Shown one piece after another: positions 43,167 to 49,594 of a stretch of DNA of 49,594 nt (position 1 is its first letter; each line of letters opens with the position of its first letter). The stretch is taken from NCBI GenBank assembly GCA_944323705.1, contig CALUTM010000008.1, positions 1-49,594 of the forward strand, read 5' to 3'. The position numbers and the translations under genes were made by a program. Below the pieces are notes generated by a model. The model was not told where the DNA came from and made no database searches. It saw nothing but the letters and a program-made list of their open reading frames with translations. This DNA comes from Candidatus Gastranaerophilales bacterium (GTDB lineage Bacteria; Cyanobacteriota; Vampirovibrionia; Gastranaerophilales; Gastranaerophilaceae).

Positions 43167-44933
43167 ATGGAAAAGACACTTAGTATTCTTGATAAAGTTA
43201 ATACACCTGAGGATTTAAAGCAACTCGGTATTTCTGAGATGAATATTCTTGCAGAAGAAATAAGGAAGATTATTTTAACTAAGGTTAATACGACGGGCGG
43301 ACATTTGGGACCTAATTTGGGTATAGTAGAAGCTACAATTGCATTGCACTATGTTTTTAATTCGCCTGTCGATAAAATAGTTTTTGATGTCTCTCACCAG
43401 TGTTATCCGCACAAAATTCTTACGGGCAGGAAGGAAGGTTTTACGGATGCGGATAAGTATCAAAAGTATACCGGCTATACCGCACCGGAAGAGAGTCTGC
43501 ATGACTTGTTTAAGGTCGGACATACTTCAACGTCAGTCAGTTTGGCGTTGGGCTTGGCTAAGGGCAGAGACTTGAGGGGCGATAAAGAAAATGTTATTGC
43601 CCTTATAGGCGACGGTTCTTTAAGCGGCGGAGAAGCTTTTGAGGGGCTTGACAACGCTGCCGTGTCAGGCAGTAATATTATAATTATCGTAAATGATAAT
43701 GAAATGTCCATTGCGGAAAACCACGGTGGTCTGTATTCCAATTTAAAACTCTTGAGAGAGACAAACGGGCTTGCTGAGTGTAATTTCTTCAAAGCGTTGG
43801 GATTTGAATATCACTACGTTGACGACGGGCATGATATCGAAAAGTTGATTAATGTATTTCAAAGCGTTAAGGATACGAATCATCCTGTACTTATCCACAT
43901 GCACACGATTAAAGGAAAGGGGCTTGAGGTTGCTGAGTCGGATAAAGAACATTACCATTGGATTGTTCCGGGGACGTTGGACAGGGCAGAGGATTTTGTT
44001 GCGGAGAATTATGAAGATTACGGAACCATAACGGCTGATTATATTGAAAAGAAATATCAGGAAGACCCTTCCGTGATTGCCATTTCCCCTGCAACTCCTG
44101 CAGTATCGGGATTTAGTAACGCTTTTAGAGACAAAGCGGGAATCCATTATACAGATGTTGGCATTGCGGAAGAACACGCAGTCGCATTCTCTTCCGGTAT
44201 TGCAAAAAACGGCGGGAAACCGATACTCGGTATTATGAGTTCTTTTATACAAAGAGCCTATGACCAACTTTCTCAGGACTTGGCACTGAATAATAACCCT
44301 GCCACTATACTTGTTTTCTGGGGGGCAATCAGCGGTGCCGATGCAACTCACCTTACTATGTTTGATATTCCTTTGATAAGTAATATTCCGAATATGGTTT
44401 ATTTGGCTCCAACGAATAAGGAAGAGTATTTGAGAATGCTTGATTGGTCGGTCGGACAAAATGAACACTCAGTTGCAATTCGAGTTCCTTGCGGTGAGGT
44501 TTATTCGGTTGGAGTTGAAGATAATACGGATTATTCGATTCTTAATAAATTTAAAGTTGTGGAGCAAGGTTCAGAGGTTGCAATTATCGGGCTCGGGAAC
44601 TTCTTCCGTCTCGGAGAAGATGTGAAGAGGGTTTTGGCTGAAAAAACGGGGCTAGACGCAACGTTAATTAACCCGAGGTTTATTACGGGTATTGATGAGG
44701 AATTGCTTGAGACGTTAAAGTTAAATCATAAAATTGTCATAACGCTTGAAGACGGTGTGTTGGACGGCGGATTCGGTGAAAAGATAGCAAGATTTTACGG
44801 TAATTCTGATATAAAAGTCTTGAATTTTGGGGCGAAAAAAGAATTTCCCGACAGAGTACCGCTTGACGAACTTTACCAACGTTATCATTTGACACCTGAA
44901 CTTATAACCGAAGATATAAAAGCTTGCCTGTAA
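43167..44933 (+). CDS. 1-deoxy-D-xylulose-5-phosphate synthase-like ThDP enzyme
   Basis: 588 aa from ATG 43167 (AAAGGAG 8 nt upstream; an ATG at 43152 would place that site inside the gene). ThDP-family motifs: GGHLGPNLGIVEATIALHYV, DVSHQCYPHKILTGR, GHTSTSVSLALGLA, GDGSLSGGEAFE (Mg/ThDP) and GIAEEHAVAFSSG (catalytic Glu). It is shorter than classical DXS (about 620-640) and diverges at usual DXS positions: GYTAPEESLHDLF replaces the glycine-rich GFPKxxESxxD region, and GADATHLTMFD replaces the GxDGxTHxGxFD loop. So a DXS paralogue with possibly altered substrate is likely. A terminator overlaps its stop codon. Confidence 0.8.
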   Translation: MEKTLSILDKVNTPEDLKQLGISEMNILAEEIRKIILTKVNTTGGHLGPNLGIVEATIALHYVFNSPVDKIVFDVSHQCYPHKILTGRKEGFTDADKYQKYTGYTAPEESLHDLFKVGHTSTSVSLALGLAKGRDLRGDKENVIALIGDGSLSGGEAFEGLDNAAVSGSNIIIIVNDNEMSIAENHGGLYSNLKLLRETNGLAECNFFKALGFEYHYVDDGHDIEKLINVFQSVKDTNHPVLIHMHTIKGKGLEVAESDKEHYHWIVPGTLDRAEDFVAENYEDYGTITADYIEKKYQEDPSVIAISPATPAVSGFSNAFRDKAGIHYTDVGIAEEHAVAFSSGIAKNGGKPILGIMSSFIQRAYDQLSQDLALNNNPATILVFWGAISGADATHLTMFDIPLISNIPNMVYLAPTNKEEYLRMLDWSVGQNEHSVAIRVPCGEVYSVGVEDNTDYSILNKFKVVEQGSEVAIIGLGNFFRLGEDVKRVLAEKTGLDATLINPRFITGIDEELLETLKLNHKIVITLEDGVLDGGFGEKIARFYGNSDIKVLNFGAKKEFPDRVPLDELYQRYHLTPELITEDIKACL

Positions 44934-44945
44934 CGGCAAGCTTTT
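44918..44945 (+). terminator. Terminator overlapping the DXS-like stop codon
   Basis: AAAAGCTTGCC, loop TGTAAC (contains the TAA stop), GGCAAGCTTTT then T/AA. An 11-bp stem starting within the last codons. Confidence 0.9.
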
Positions 44946-45030
44946 TAACCGGATAGTATTATATTGGTTGTGCTTTGACCCGAGCTTTATGAAATATTCA
45001 ATCGTATTACAGGGTTTGTCTGCTCTCAGT

Positions 45031-46089
45031 CTATTTTGCCTGTAAAGTCAATAATTCATCAATCTTTTCTTTTAACTGTTCCGAAAAGTTGAACAAATCG
45101 TCAATTGAATCAATGGGAATTTTTTCTTCTTTTTTATTCTTATAAAAACCTATATATTTTTGTGAACGGTTAAAATACAGTTTGCATATTACTTTCAAAA
45201 AATTGCCATCCAGTAAAATACTGAAATGGTTTATACCGTCTTTGTATGTCACTCTTGAGGCGTCAAAATTCTCAAGTTTTCTTAATATTCCTTTGACTAT
45301 TGCAAAACCTTCAAGTTCTTCAATTGTCGTCATAATTTTATTCTTGTTTTCTTTCGTCTCCTGCTTAGAGCTTAGACTGAAATCAAGTGAGGTTTTCATT
45401 ACTTTTGACATAAAAAGATTGAAGGCTTCAATAGTTGTATTTTTGTGCTTTTCAATTATTCTATCCGTTATACGCCCTTCACAAACCCCCGATTTATTAA
45501 TTAAATATCTTATAAAATCATCGCTTGGCGTTTTATATTCGTTTTCAATAACTTCTTCAAACCTTTTGATATATTTTAAATCTCCGGCATTAGAAAAGGC
45601 TTTATCAATATCGAAATGTTCTTTTGAGAACTCTTGCAAAGTCTCAATCTGATTTTCTTTAAAATCTTGCAGATTAAATACAAAAAACGGCTCACTGTCC
45701 AGTTTGCCGCTTGTTTCAATATCGGAGAAGAATTTATATACGATTCCGTTTGTGAGGATAATAAACTTTGCATCCGTCACGCTAAAATATCTTATAAGCT
45801 GCGTTGCGTGTTTCTTTATATCAAGAGCTTTGTTATCGACTTTCTTGCATTCAATGAGAATAATGGGTTTATTGTCTTTTAATATGGCATAATCGACTTT
45901 TTCGCCCTTTTTAATACCTACATCCGCAATGTATTCAGGTATAACTTCCATAGGATTAAAGACGTCATATCCAAGTGCATTGATAAACGGCATAATTAAA
46001 GCATTTTTTGTTGCTTCCTCTGTCTGCAAATTTTCTGCCATGGTTAAAGTACGTTCTTTAAGCTGATTAATTTTCTCAATAAATTCCAT
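45031..46089 (-). CDS. Orphan restriction endonuclease-like protein (type I R N-terminal family)
   Basis: 352 aa. Residues 1-100 have the HSDR_N/PD-(D/E)xK nuclease core: Asp66 in KVDYAIL, Glu80-x-Lys82 in IILIECKKV, after the usual VIPEYIADVG. The remainder is helical with a C-terminal domain (YKDGINHFSILLDGNF, YFNRSQKYIGFY). Such COG4748-type proteins are often found without methylase or specificity subunits, as here. Probably DNA defence, possibly inactive as a full type I system. AAAGGAG before the ATG. Divergent from an XRE regulator. Confidence 0.8.
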   Translation of the reverse strand: MEFIEKINQLKERTLTMAENLQTEEATKNALIMPFINALGYDVFNPMEVIPEYIADVGIKKGEKVDYAILKDNKPIILIECKKVDNKALDIKKHATQLIRYFSVTDAKFIILTNGIVYKFFSDIETSGKLDSEPFFVFNLQDFKENQIETLQEFSKEHFDIDKAFSNAGDLKYIKRFEEVIENEYKTPSDDFIRYLINKSGVCEGRITDRIIEKHKNTTIEAFNLFMSKVMKTSLDFSLSSKQETKENKNKIMTTIEELEGFAIVKGILRKLENFDASRVTYKDGINHFSILLDGNFLKVICKLYFNRSQKYIGFYKNKKEEKIPIDSIDDLFNFSEQLKEKIDELLTLQAK

Positions 46090-46218
46090 ATTTTCTCCTT
46101 TTAAGCTAGTTATTTGACAATATCTTTAATATCTGATTTCAAATTTAACACTATTTATCTCTTTAGCTTTTTCTTGTCCAACTGAATATTCATTTCACTC
46201 TAACTACACAAAGAAATA

Positions 46219-46256
46219 TATACATATATATTAACATAAATAGGAATATATGTATA
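46219..46256. promoter_or_regulatory. Inverted repeat in the 46.1-46.3 kb divergent intergenic region
   Basis: TATACATATAT (46219-46229) and ATATATGTATA (46246-46256) are perfect 11-bp arms. A second pair CTACTT/AAGTAG (46309-46327) overlies the putative XRE promoter (TTGGAC-17-TTTAAT, 46291-46319). Candidate binding sites for the XRE protein. Confidence 0.45.
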
Positions 46257-46343
46257 CCTATATCTAAAAAGGGGATGTAAAAATAGTTAATTGGACGTCA
46301 TATATATACTACTTTTAATATAAGTAGCGAGGTATATTCCCTT

Positions 46344-46679
46344 ATGTTTTATGACAAAGAATTTTTAGGCAAAAAGTTTAAAGAATACAGAAAGAAGGCG
46401 AATCTTACTCAAGAAGAACTTTCGGAAAAGATAGGAATTGCAGAAAAACATTACGGCAAATTGGAAAGAGGTGTTTTTATGCCAAGTCTTGAAACTTTTT
46501 TCAAGCTTACTGATACATTAAAGATTCCTTTGTCCGAATTTGGTACACAAACCTCCAGAATAGAGAATACAAACAGGGATAGATTATTAAGAGAGATATA
46601 TTCTTCAAGTGATAACGAGTTGGAACTGTATTTAAACATTATTGATTCAATAAAGAAATATAATAATTCAAAAAAATAA
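46344..46679 (+). CDS. XRE-family transcriptional regulator
   Basis: 111 aa. The HTH_3 domain KFKEYRKKANLTQEELSEKIG-like core, then IAEKHYGKLERGVFMPSLET spans residues 8-65. The C-terminal helix (LRREI-like LLREIYSSSDNELELYLNII) is probably for dimerisation. Resembles small regulators of restriction systems or SinR-like proteins. Divergent from the restriction-like gene with inverted repeats between, so it probably controls that gene and itself. GAGGT 11 nt before the ATG. Confidence 0.85.
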   Translation: MFYDKEFLGKKFKEYRKKANLTQEELSEKIGIAEKHYGKLERGVFMPSLETFFKLTDTLKIPLSEFGTQTSRIENTNRDRLLREIYSSSDNELELYLNIIDSIKKYNNSKK

Positions 46680-46835
46680 TATTCTAAGATGAATTACTGT
46701 CAATTCTGCGATGCGTAGAATTGAGGGAATTTTGATGACTGAATGGTAAGGTGAAATTTGAACCATTTTTGAAACAATTTGCAATAAAATAGACAAAATG
46801 GCTCAAATTATTTATTTGATTGATTTTATAAAAAG

Positions 46836-47507
46836 TTACTTAGCTTGTATAGTTTTTGAAAATTCAACAAATGATTTTTTTCTTATTGTATCTGCATGAA
46901 CTTTTAGTTCTTTTGGAATTCCTGCAGGATATTCTTCAAAACAAGCGACTACTGTATGTATACCATTAATTCTTGCGACCTTTATAGCGGGTTTAATATC
47001 TGTATCTTTTGATAGTAAAATTATTTTATCTACTCTATTTTCATACGAAAGTTGTGCAATATCTAATCCGATTAACATATCAACTTGTTTTTGATTTATT
47101 GAAATTGTGCCATCTTCACAAACATTGCTAATTTTTAATATTCCTTTACGCAAAGCAACATATTCTTCTAAAGATATTGTGTCTATAAATTTTCTTGCCT
47201 TATTGTATATTGAATCGTATTTTGTTTTATTATCATTATATTTTTGTTTGACATTATTCTTTGTTTCTTCTGAAATATTACGTCTGTTTAATTCTTCTTC
47301 AATATCACTTTGACTCAAAGGTGGGGCTGTATAGATAAAAATTCTGTACAATTCTTCTTCGTCTTTATTGACAAAATATTTGATAGAAGATAGTAATTGT
47401 TTATTATTATTGTAATTAAAATTTGTTACACAGGTTTTCTTTGTAACAGCCTCTAATTCTTGTCTGTAATTATCCCAATCTATAAAAATAGCTGTTTTCT
47501 TTTTCAT
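46836..47507 (-). CDS. NYN-domain (PIN-like) ribonuclease-family protein
   Basis: 223 aa. NYN fold signatures: TAIFIDWDNYR at the N-terminus (first catalytic Asp), KQVDMLIGLDIAQLSYENRVD (second acidic cluster) and IILLSKDTDIKPAIKVARING with THTVVA-like IHTVVACF (third Asp pair). An Asn/Lys-rich linker spans about 85-115. LabA/DUF88-type proteins are RNases or RNA-binding factors and occur in defence islands. AAAGGGGAG ribosome site. Two hairpins precede it (47529-47576). Confidence 0.85.
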   Translation of the reverse strand: MKKKTAIFIDWDNYRQELEAVTKKTCVTNFNYNNNKQLLSSIKYFVNKDEEELYRIFIYTAPPLSQSDIEEELNRRNISEETKNNVKQKYNDNKTKYDSIYNKARKFIDTISLEEYVALRKGILKISNVCEDGTISINQKQVDMLIGLDIAQLSYENRVDKIILLSKDTDIKPAIKVARINGIHTVVACFEEYPAGIPKELKVHADTIRKKSFVEFSKTIQAK

Positions 47508-47528
47508 TTCTCCCCTTTGTAATTTAAA

Positions 47529-47576
47529 ACCGCCCTAAACTTTATCGGGCGGTACGTTTCCATACTAAGCGTATGG
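47529..47576 (-). promoter_or_regulatory. Two hairpins in the NYN gene leader
   Basis: ACCGCCC (47529-47535) with GGGCGGT (47547-47553), and CCATAC (47560-47565) with GTATGG (47571-47576). On the minus strand the GC-rich stem is followed by TTTTAAATT just before the ribosome site, so it could act as an attenuator or end an upstream transcript. Confidence 0.4.
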
Positions 47577-47880
47577 CACATTATCATTATTGCATATTTT
47601 AAATTAAATTTCAAGTGTTTTTTTACTAATTTATTGATTCATTTAATTATTTAGTTAATAAATTGTCGAAAAATATAATACCAAGAAAAGAGGAAAAATT
47701 ATTACAAATAAAAAACAAAATTACATTATCAATTTTGACAGAAAAAATATTCAAAAGAGGAGCAAAAATATTTAATTTGTAAATTTATAGATTTATTTTT
47801 CGTTTGATGAAAATTGAAACAGAACAATATGCGAAAAAACAAAAACTAAAAAAGAACAAAAACAAATCAAAAATGATTTT
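47577..47880. other. AT-rich stretch without a convincing gene
   Basis: Very AT-rich. A short frame from ATG 47807 (25 codons, Lys-rich) ends after an A5 run, beyond which the frame of 47881-47976 continues, suggesting a decayed small gene of about 56 codons broken by a one-base shift. Confidence 0.4.
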
Positions 47881-47976
47881 ATGAATTTTGGTTCAAAAGT
47901 ATTAAAAGGAGTTTTAAATAGTTCTACGGTTGATAAAACCAACACTCGAACTTTTGAAAACCTTACAGATGTCTGA
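47881..47976 (+). pseudogene. Remnant of a small gene (31 codons), counterpart of 49016-49237
   Basis: Open frame MNFGSKVLKGVLNSSTV to NTRTFENLTDV. Its 3' end (ACTCGAACTTTTGAAAACC) parallels the 3' end of the 73-aa gene (ACTCGAACCTCTAGAAGCCC), and both lie about 130 nt before a hairpin-linked small ORF. The 5' part appears frameshifted. Confidence 0.35.
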
Positions 47977-48045
47977 CAAATTGATGATTTTTAGGGTTCT
48001 ATTTTAGTAACAAATATAGAGGCAAAAAGTGGCATTTTTCATGAT

Positions 48046-48075
48046 AAAAGAGACTTTCAATTGGAAGTCTCTTTT
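48046..48075. terminator. 15-bp hairpin directly before small ORF 48076
   Basis: AAAAGAGACTTTCAA with TTGGAAGTCTCTTTT, no spacer bases and one wobble pair. It looks like an intrinsic terminator but an ATG follows immediately. Confidence 0.7.
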
Positions 48076-48219
48076 ATGGTGGGGGTAAAGCGTCGAAGTT
48101 CGAACTTTTTGAGATACATAAAAGAGCTGCTTGAAATACTTAAAGACACTGAAACAGTGCTATTTCTAGAACGATTAGAGCTTTTCAAACAAACAAGAGA
48201 TAATGTTTGTTTATCTTAA
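48076..48219 (+). CDS. 47-residue protein, copy 1 of a duplicated small ORF
   Basis: Starts MVGVKRRSSNFLRYIKELLE, then ILKDTETVLFLERLELFKQT and a short tail. A paralogue of 43 aa lies at 49337 with conserved FLRYIKEL, TVL-x-LER and LFKQT. Conservation is stronger in the protein than expected for non-coding DNA in the second half (several third-position changes). No ribosome site; directly behind a hairpin. Predicted two-helix protein. Function unknown. Confidence 0.5.
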   Translation: MVGVKRRSSNFLRYIKELLEILKDTETVLFLERLELFKQTRDNVCLS

Positions 48220-48222
48220 AAA

Positions 48223-48894
48223 CTAATTATCGACTTTTTCACTTACCCAACGTTTAAGACAATAAATTATATATTTTGTAATATCAATAAAACAACATAA
48301 TGCTTCTTCTAAATAGTCTTCTTCTATTTTTATTTTTCCATCTTTATGTATAGCAATTTTTACATTTAAACAACCATTCTTATTATCTGTATTGTTCACA
48401 GTAGCATGAAAAGATACCCCAGACATATGAATAAATTTTGATGTTTGTTTATAAACTCTTGAGACCCAATCAATATTAAATGTTTGTTCACAATATTTGC
48501 ATAGAAATGAATCTGTTAAATTTTGTTTGATATTTTTACCTTTATTATTTGTAATCCAAACTTGTAATTTATCTATTCTTTCCCCTTCTAAGAAAGTATG
48601 CATATATCTATTTCTACTATTTTTATCAAGAATTAATACGGCAAAAAATCTTAATAAGATATCTAGCTGGACTCGAATAAGAGCAAATGCTATTAAGTAA
48701 TTTTCGGCATTAATTAAATCCCAAAAAGCTGAAATGTTTGCCAAAGCTTTATTCGTTGCTCCAATAAATACGAAATCAGCGTTATAGATTACAGAAGAAA
48801 CATTCAAGTTACTTTTGTAAATTGAAAGCAAGGTTTCTTTTTGTTTTACTAATTCATTTTTCAAATTGTTAATATTGTTATTTGTGTTTATCAT
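48223..48894 (-). CDS. Helical protein of unknown function in the accessory island
   Basis: 223 aa, not firmly recognised. Mostly helical: an N-terminal coiled segment (NNLKNELVKQKETLLSIYK), a central AFALIRVQLDILLRFFAVLIL, then KFIHMSGVSFHATV (conserved-looking His/Ser) and a C-terminal Cys-containing helix. This pattern loosely resembles DUF5677/HEPN-like proteins linked to abortive infection, by eye only. Ends 3 nt from the convergent small ORF and lies between the two duplicated modules. Confidence 0.6.
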   Translation of the reverse strand: MINTNNNINNLKNELVKQKETLLSIYKSNLNVSSVIYNADFVFIGATNKALANISAFWDLINAENYLIAFALIRVQLDILLRFFAVLILDKNSRNRYMHTFLEGERIDKLQVWITNNKGKNIKQNLTDSFLCKYCEQTFNIDWVSRVYKQTSKFIHMSGVSFHATVNNTDNKNGCLNVKIAIHKDGKIKIEEDYLEEALCCFIDITKYIIYCLKRWVSEKVDN

Positions 48895-49015
48895 TTAATA
48901 TCACTTTATAATTTAACATATACTAATCTTATTAGCATAAATATTTTTTTATTAAAATAACTGTTTTAAATATATTTTTTCTTTACTTTTGAAAAAATAT
49001 TATTAAAAAAATAAC

Positions 49016-49237
49016 ATGCCAAGAAAACAAAAAGAAATAAAGGTCATAATCACATTTGACGATAAAGAATATTCGGAAGAAGAAACTGCAATTCTATATC
49101 AACAATTTTTTGAGTGTTTAGCAAAAATCAAAGGAGTAAAAATTCCGGAATATACCGGAAAGGCTTTTGCTAAGGCATTTAGAGCCAAAGAAAAAACATC
49201 TAAAGAGACTCGAACCTCTAGAAGCCCAGATGATTAA
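49016..49237 (+). CDS. Small charged protein upstream of module 2
   Basis: 73 aa. MPRKQKEIKVIITFDDKEYS, then EEETAILYQQFFECLAKIKG and a basic tail ending TRTSRSPDD. Beta-strand plus helix layout; not recognised. The end of the gene (ACTCGAACCTCTAGAAGCCC) resembles a tRNA T-arm read backwards. No ribosome site; TATTAT lies about 15 nt upstream of the ATG. Followed by a terminator hairpin and the second small ORF. Confidence 0.55.
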   Translation: MPRKQKEIKVIITFDDKEYSEEETAILYQQFFECLAKIKGVKIPEYTGKAFAKAFRAKEKTSKETRTSRSPDD

Positions 49238-49306
49238 AGACTTTAGCCTGTTTTTGAAAATTTTGGGTTTTATTCTGTTTTTGCTGCAAATACTGTAAAC
49301 ATGCAT

Positions 49307-49332
49307 AAAAAGAGCCTCAAAAGGCTCTTTTT
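49307..49332. terminator. Terminator hairpin before small ORF 49337
   Basis: AAAAAGAGCCT, loop CAAA, AGGCTCTTTTT: an 11-bp stem with a T run, 4 nt before the ATG. Equivalent position to the hairpin at 48046. Confidence 0.8.
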
Positions 49333-49336
49333 AGAA

Positions 49337-49468
49337 ATGGTGGGGATAAAGCGGCAAAGTTCGAACTTTTTGAGATATATAAAAGAGTTGATAGAAGAAC
49401 TCAAAAAATCAGACACTGTCTTACTTTTAGAACGCTATATACTTTTTAAACAAACGTATATCGCATAA
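49337..49468 (+). CDS. 43-residue protein, copy 2 of a duplicated small ORF
   Basis: Starts MVGIKRQSSNFLRYIKELIE, then ELKKSDTVLLLERYILFKQT, ending YIA. Paralogue of 48076-48219. The first ~52 nt of the two genes are nearly identical; the rest diverges at DNA level but keeps the peptide pattern. Function unknown. Confidence 0.5.
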   Translation: MVGIKRQSSNFLRYIKELIEELKKSDTVLLLERYILFKQTYIA

Positions 49469-49483
49469 GAAAATAAAATAAAC

Positions 49484-49515
49484 TGTCATGCTGAACTTGT
49501 TTCAGCATCTTACTA
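49484..49515. repeat. Dispersed hairpin repeat
   Basis: TGTCATGCTGAACTTGTTTC followed by AGCATCTTA: ATGCTGAA and TTCAGCAT pair across CTTGT. Resembles the widespread intergenic TCATGCTGAAC-type repeats. Confidence 0.5.
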
Positions 49516-49552
49516 ACTTGAAGTTTCTGTTTCCAACTGGTAAGATCCCGAA

Positions 49553-49594
49553 AGGGGTAAATAAAATTTGTAGGTTTTACGCTTAACTGCTCCG
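49553..49594. repeat. Partial copy of the ahcY-downstream repeat, cut by the window end
   Basis: GGGGTAAATAAAATTTGTAG, then GTTTTACGCTTAACTGCTCC and G. Matches the unit at 29519-29672 (GGGGGTAAAAGAAG..CTGTAG..ACGCTCAACTGGTCCG). Confidence 0.65.

Overview
The window is an AT-rich bacterial chromosome segment. It carries a translation-gene cluster (infA, rpmJ, rpsM, rpsK, rpsD, rpoA, rplQ, truA, rplM, rpsI), fermentative enzymes (pyruvate formate-lyase, its activase, a pyruvate/indolepyruvate decarboxylase), and several unknown proteins that share an N-terminal 'NFxG / SFRGG / GFK'-type motif. The motif, the rplQ-truA-rplM-rpsI order (also seen in cyanobacteria) and the heptamer/octamer intergenic repeats suggest a gut non-photosynthetic relative of cyanobacteria (Gastranaerophilales / 'Melainabacteria'). 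That placement is inference from family knowledge; no 16S gene is present.

Layout. 1-417: nested dispersed repeats. 0.4-3.4 kb: a large unknown protein (minus) and a ribbon-helix-helix regulator. 3.6-8.2 kb: an exported TPR protein overlapping a tRNA-dihydrouridine synthase, convergent with def-fmt. 8.2-11.3 kb: a small secreted protein and the TrkH/TrkA potassium system. 11.4-12.6 kb: a self-cleaving-type (XRE + S24) repressor divergent from two small genes, a mini-lysogeny-like module. 12.7-14.5 kb: ychF and a zinc-dependent phospholipase C-like protein. 14.8-20.1 kb: ribosomal and transcription cluster. 20.1-21.1 kb: a metallo-beta-lactamase-fold hydrolase coupled to a frameshifted TIGR04076 gene. 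21.3-26.2 kb: a membrane-anchored starch-synthase-like glycosyltransferase and four unknown or acetyltransferase-like proteins. 26.2-29.5 kb: glmS, a 54-residue gene, ahcY. 29.5-33.1 kb: pflA and a pyruvate formate-lyase split into two separate genes. 33.6-36.1 kb: gmk and a pyruvate decarboxylase with a repeat-derived tail. 36.1-40.7 kb: acyltransferase 3, rsmG, an ATPase-TPR protein, plsY. 40.8-45 kb: an alpha-glucan phosphorylase-like protein lacking the usual PLP lysine, a cupin and a divergent DXS-like enzyme. 45-49.6 kb: a defence- or mobile-like island (orphan restriction endonuclease, XRE regulator, NYN nuclease, unknown helical protein, duplicated hairpin + small-ORF modules).

The most notable system is the split glycyl-radical enzyme. 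The catalytic-cysteine subunit (693 aa) ends before the glycyl-radical domain, which is supplied by a separate 84-aa protein. Both pieces have gained short cysteine-rich C-terminal tails, and a TCACT-type repeat sits exactly at the gene break. Other cross-cutting signals are: several genes whose -10 box lies only 6-7 nt before the ATG (predicted leaderless mRNAs), several families of dispersed repeats that nest in one another and appear to have supplied part of a protein, and a duplicated terminator/small-ORF module flanking an accessory gene pair.
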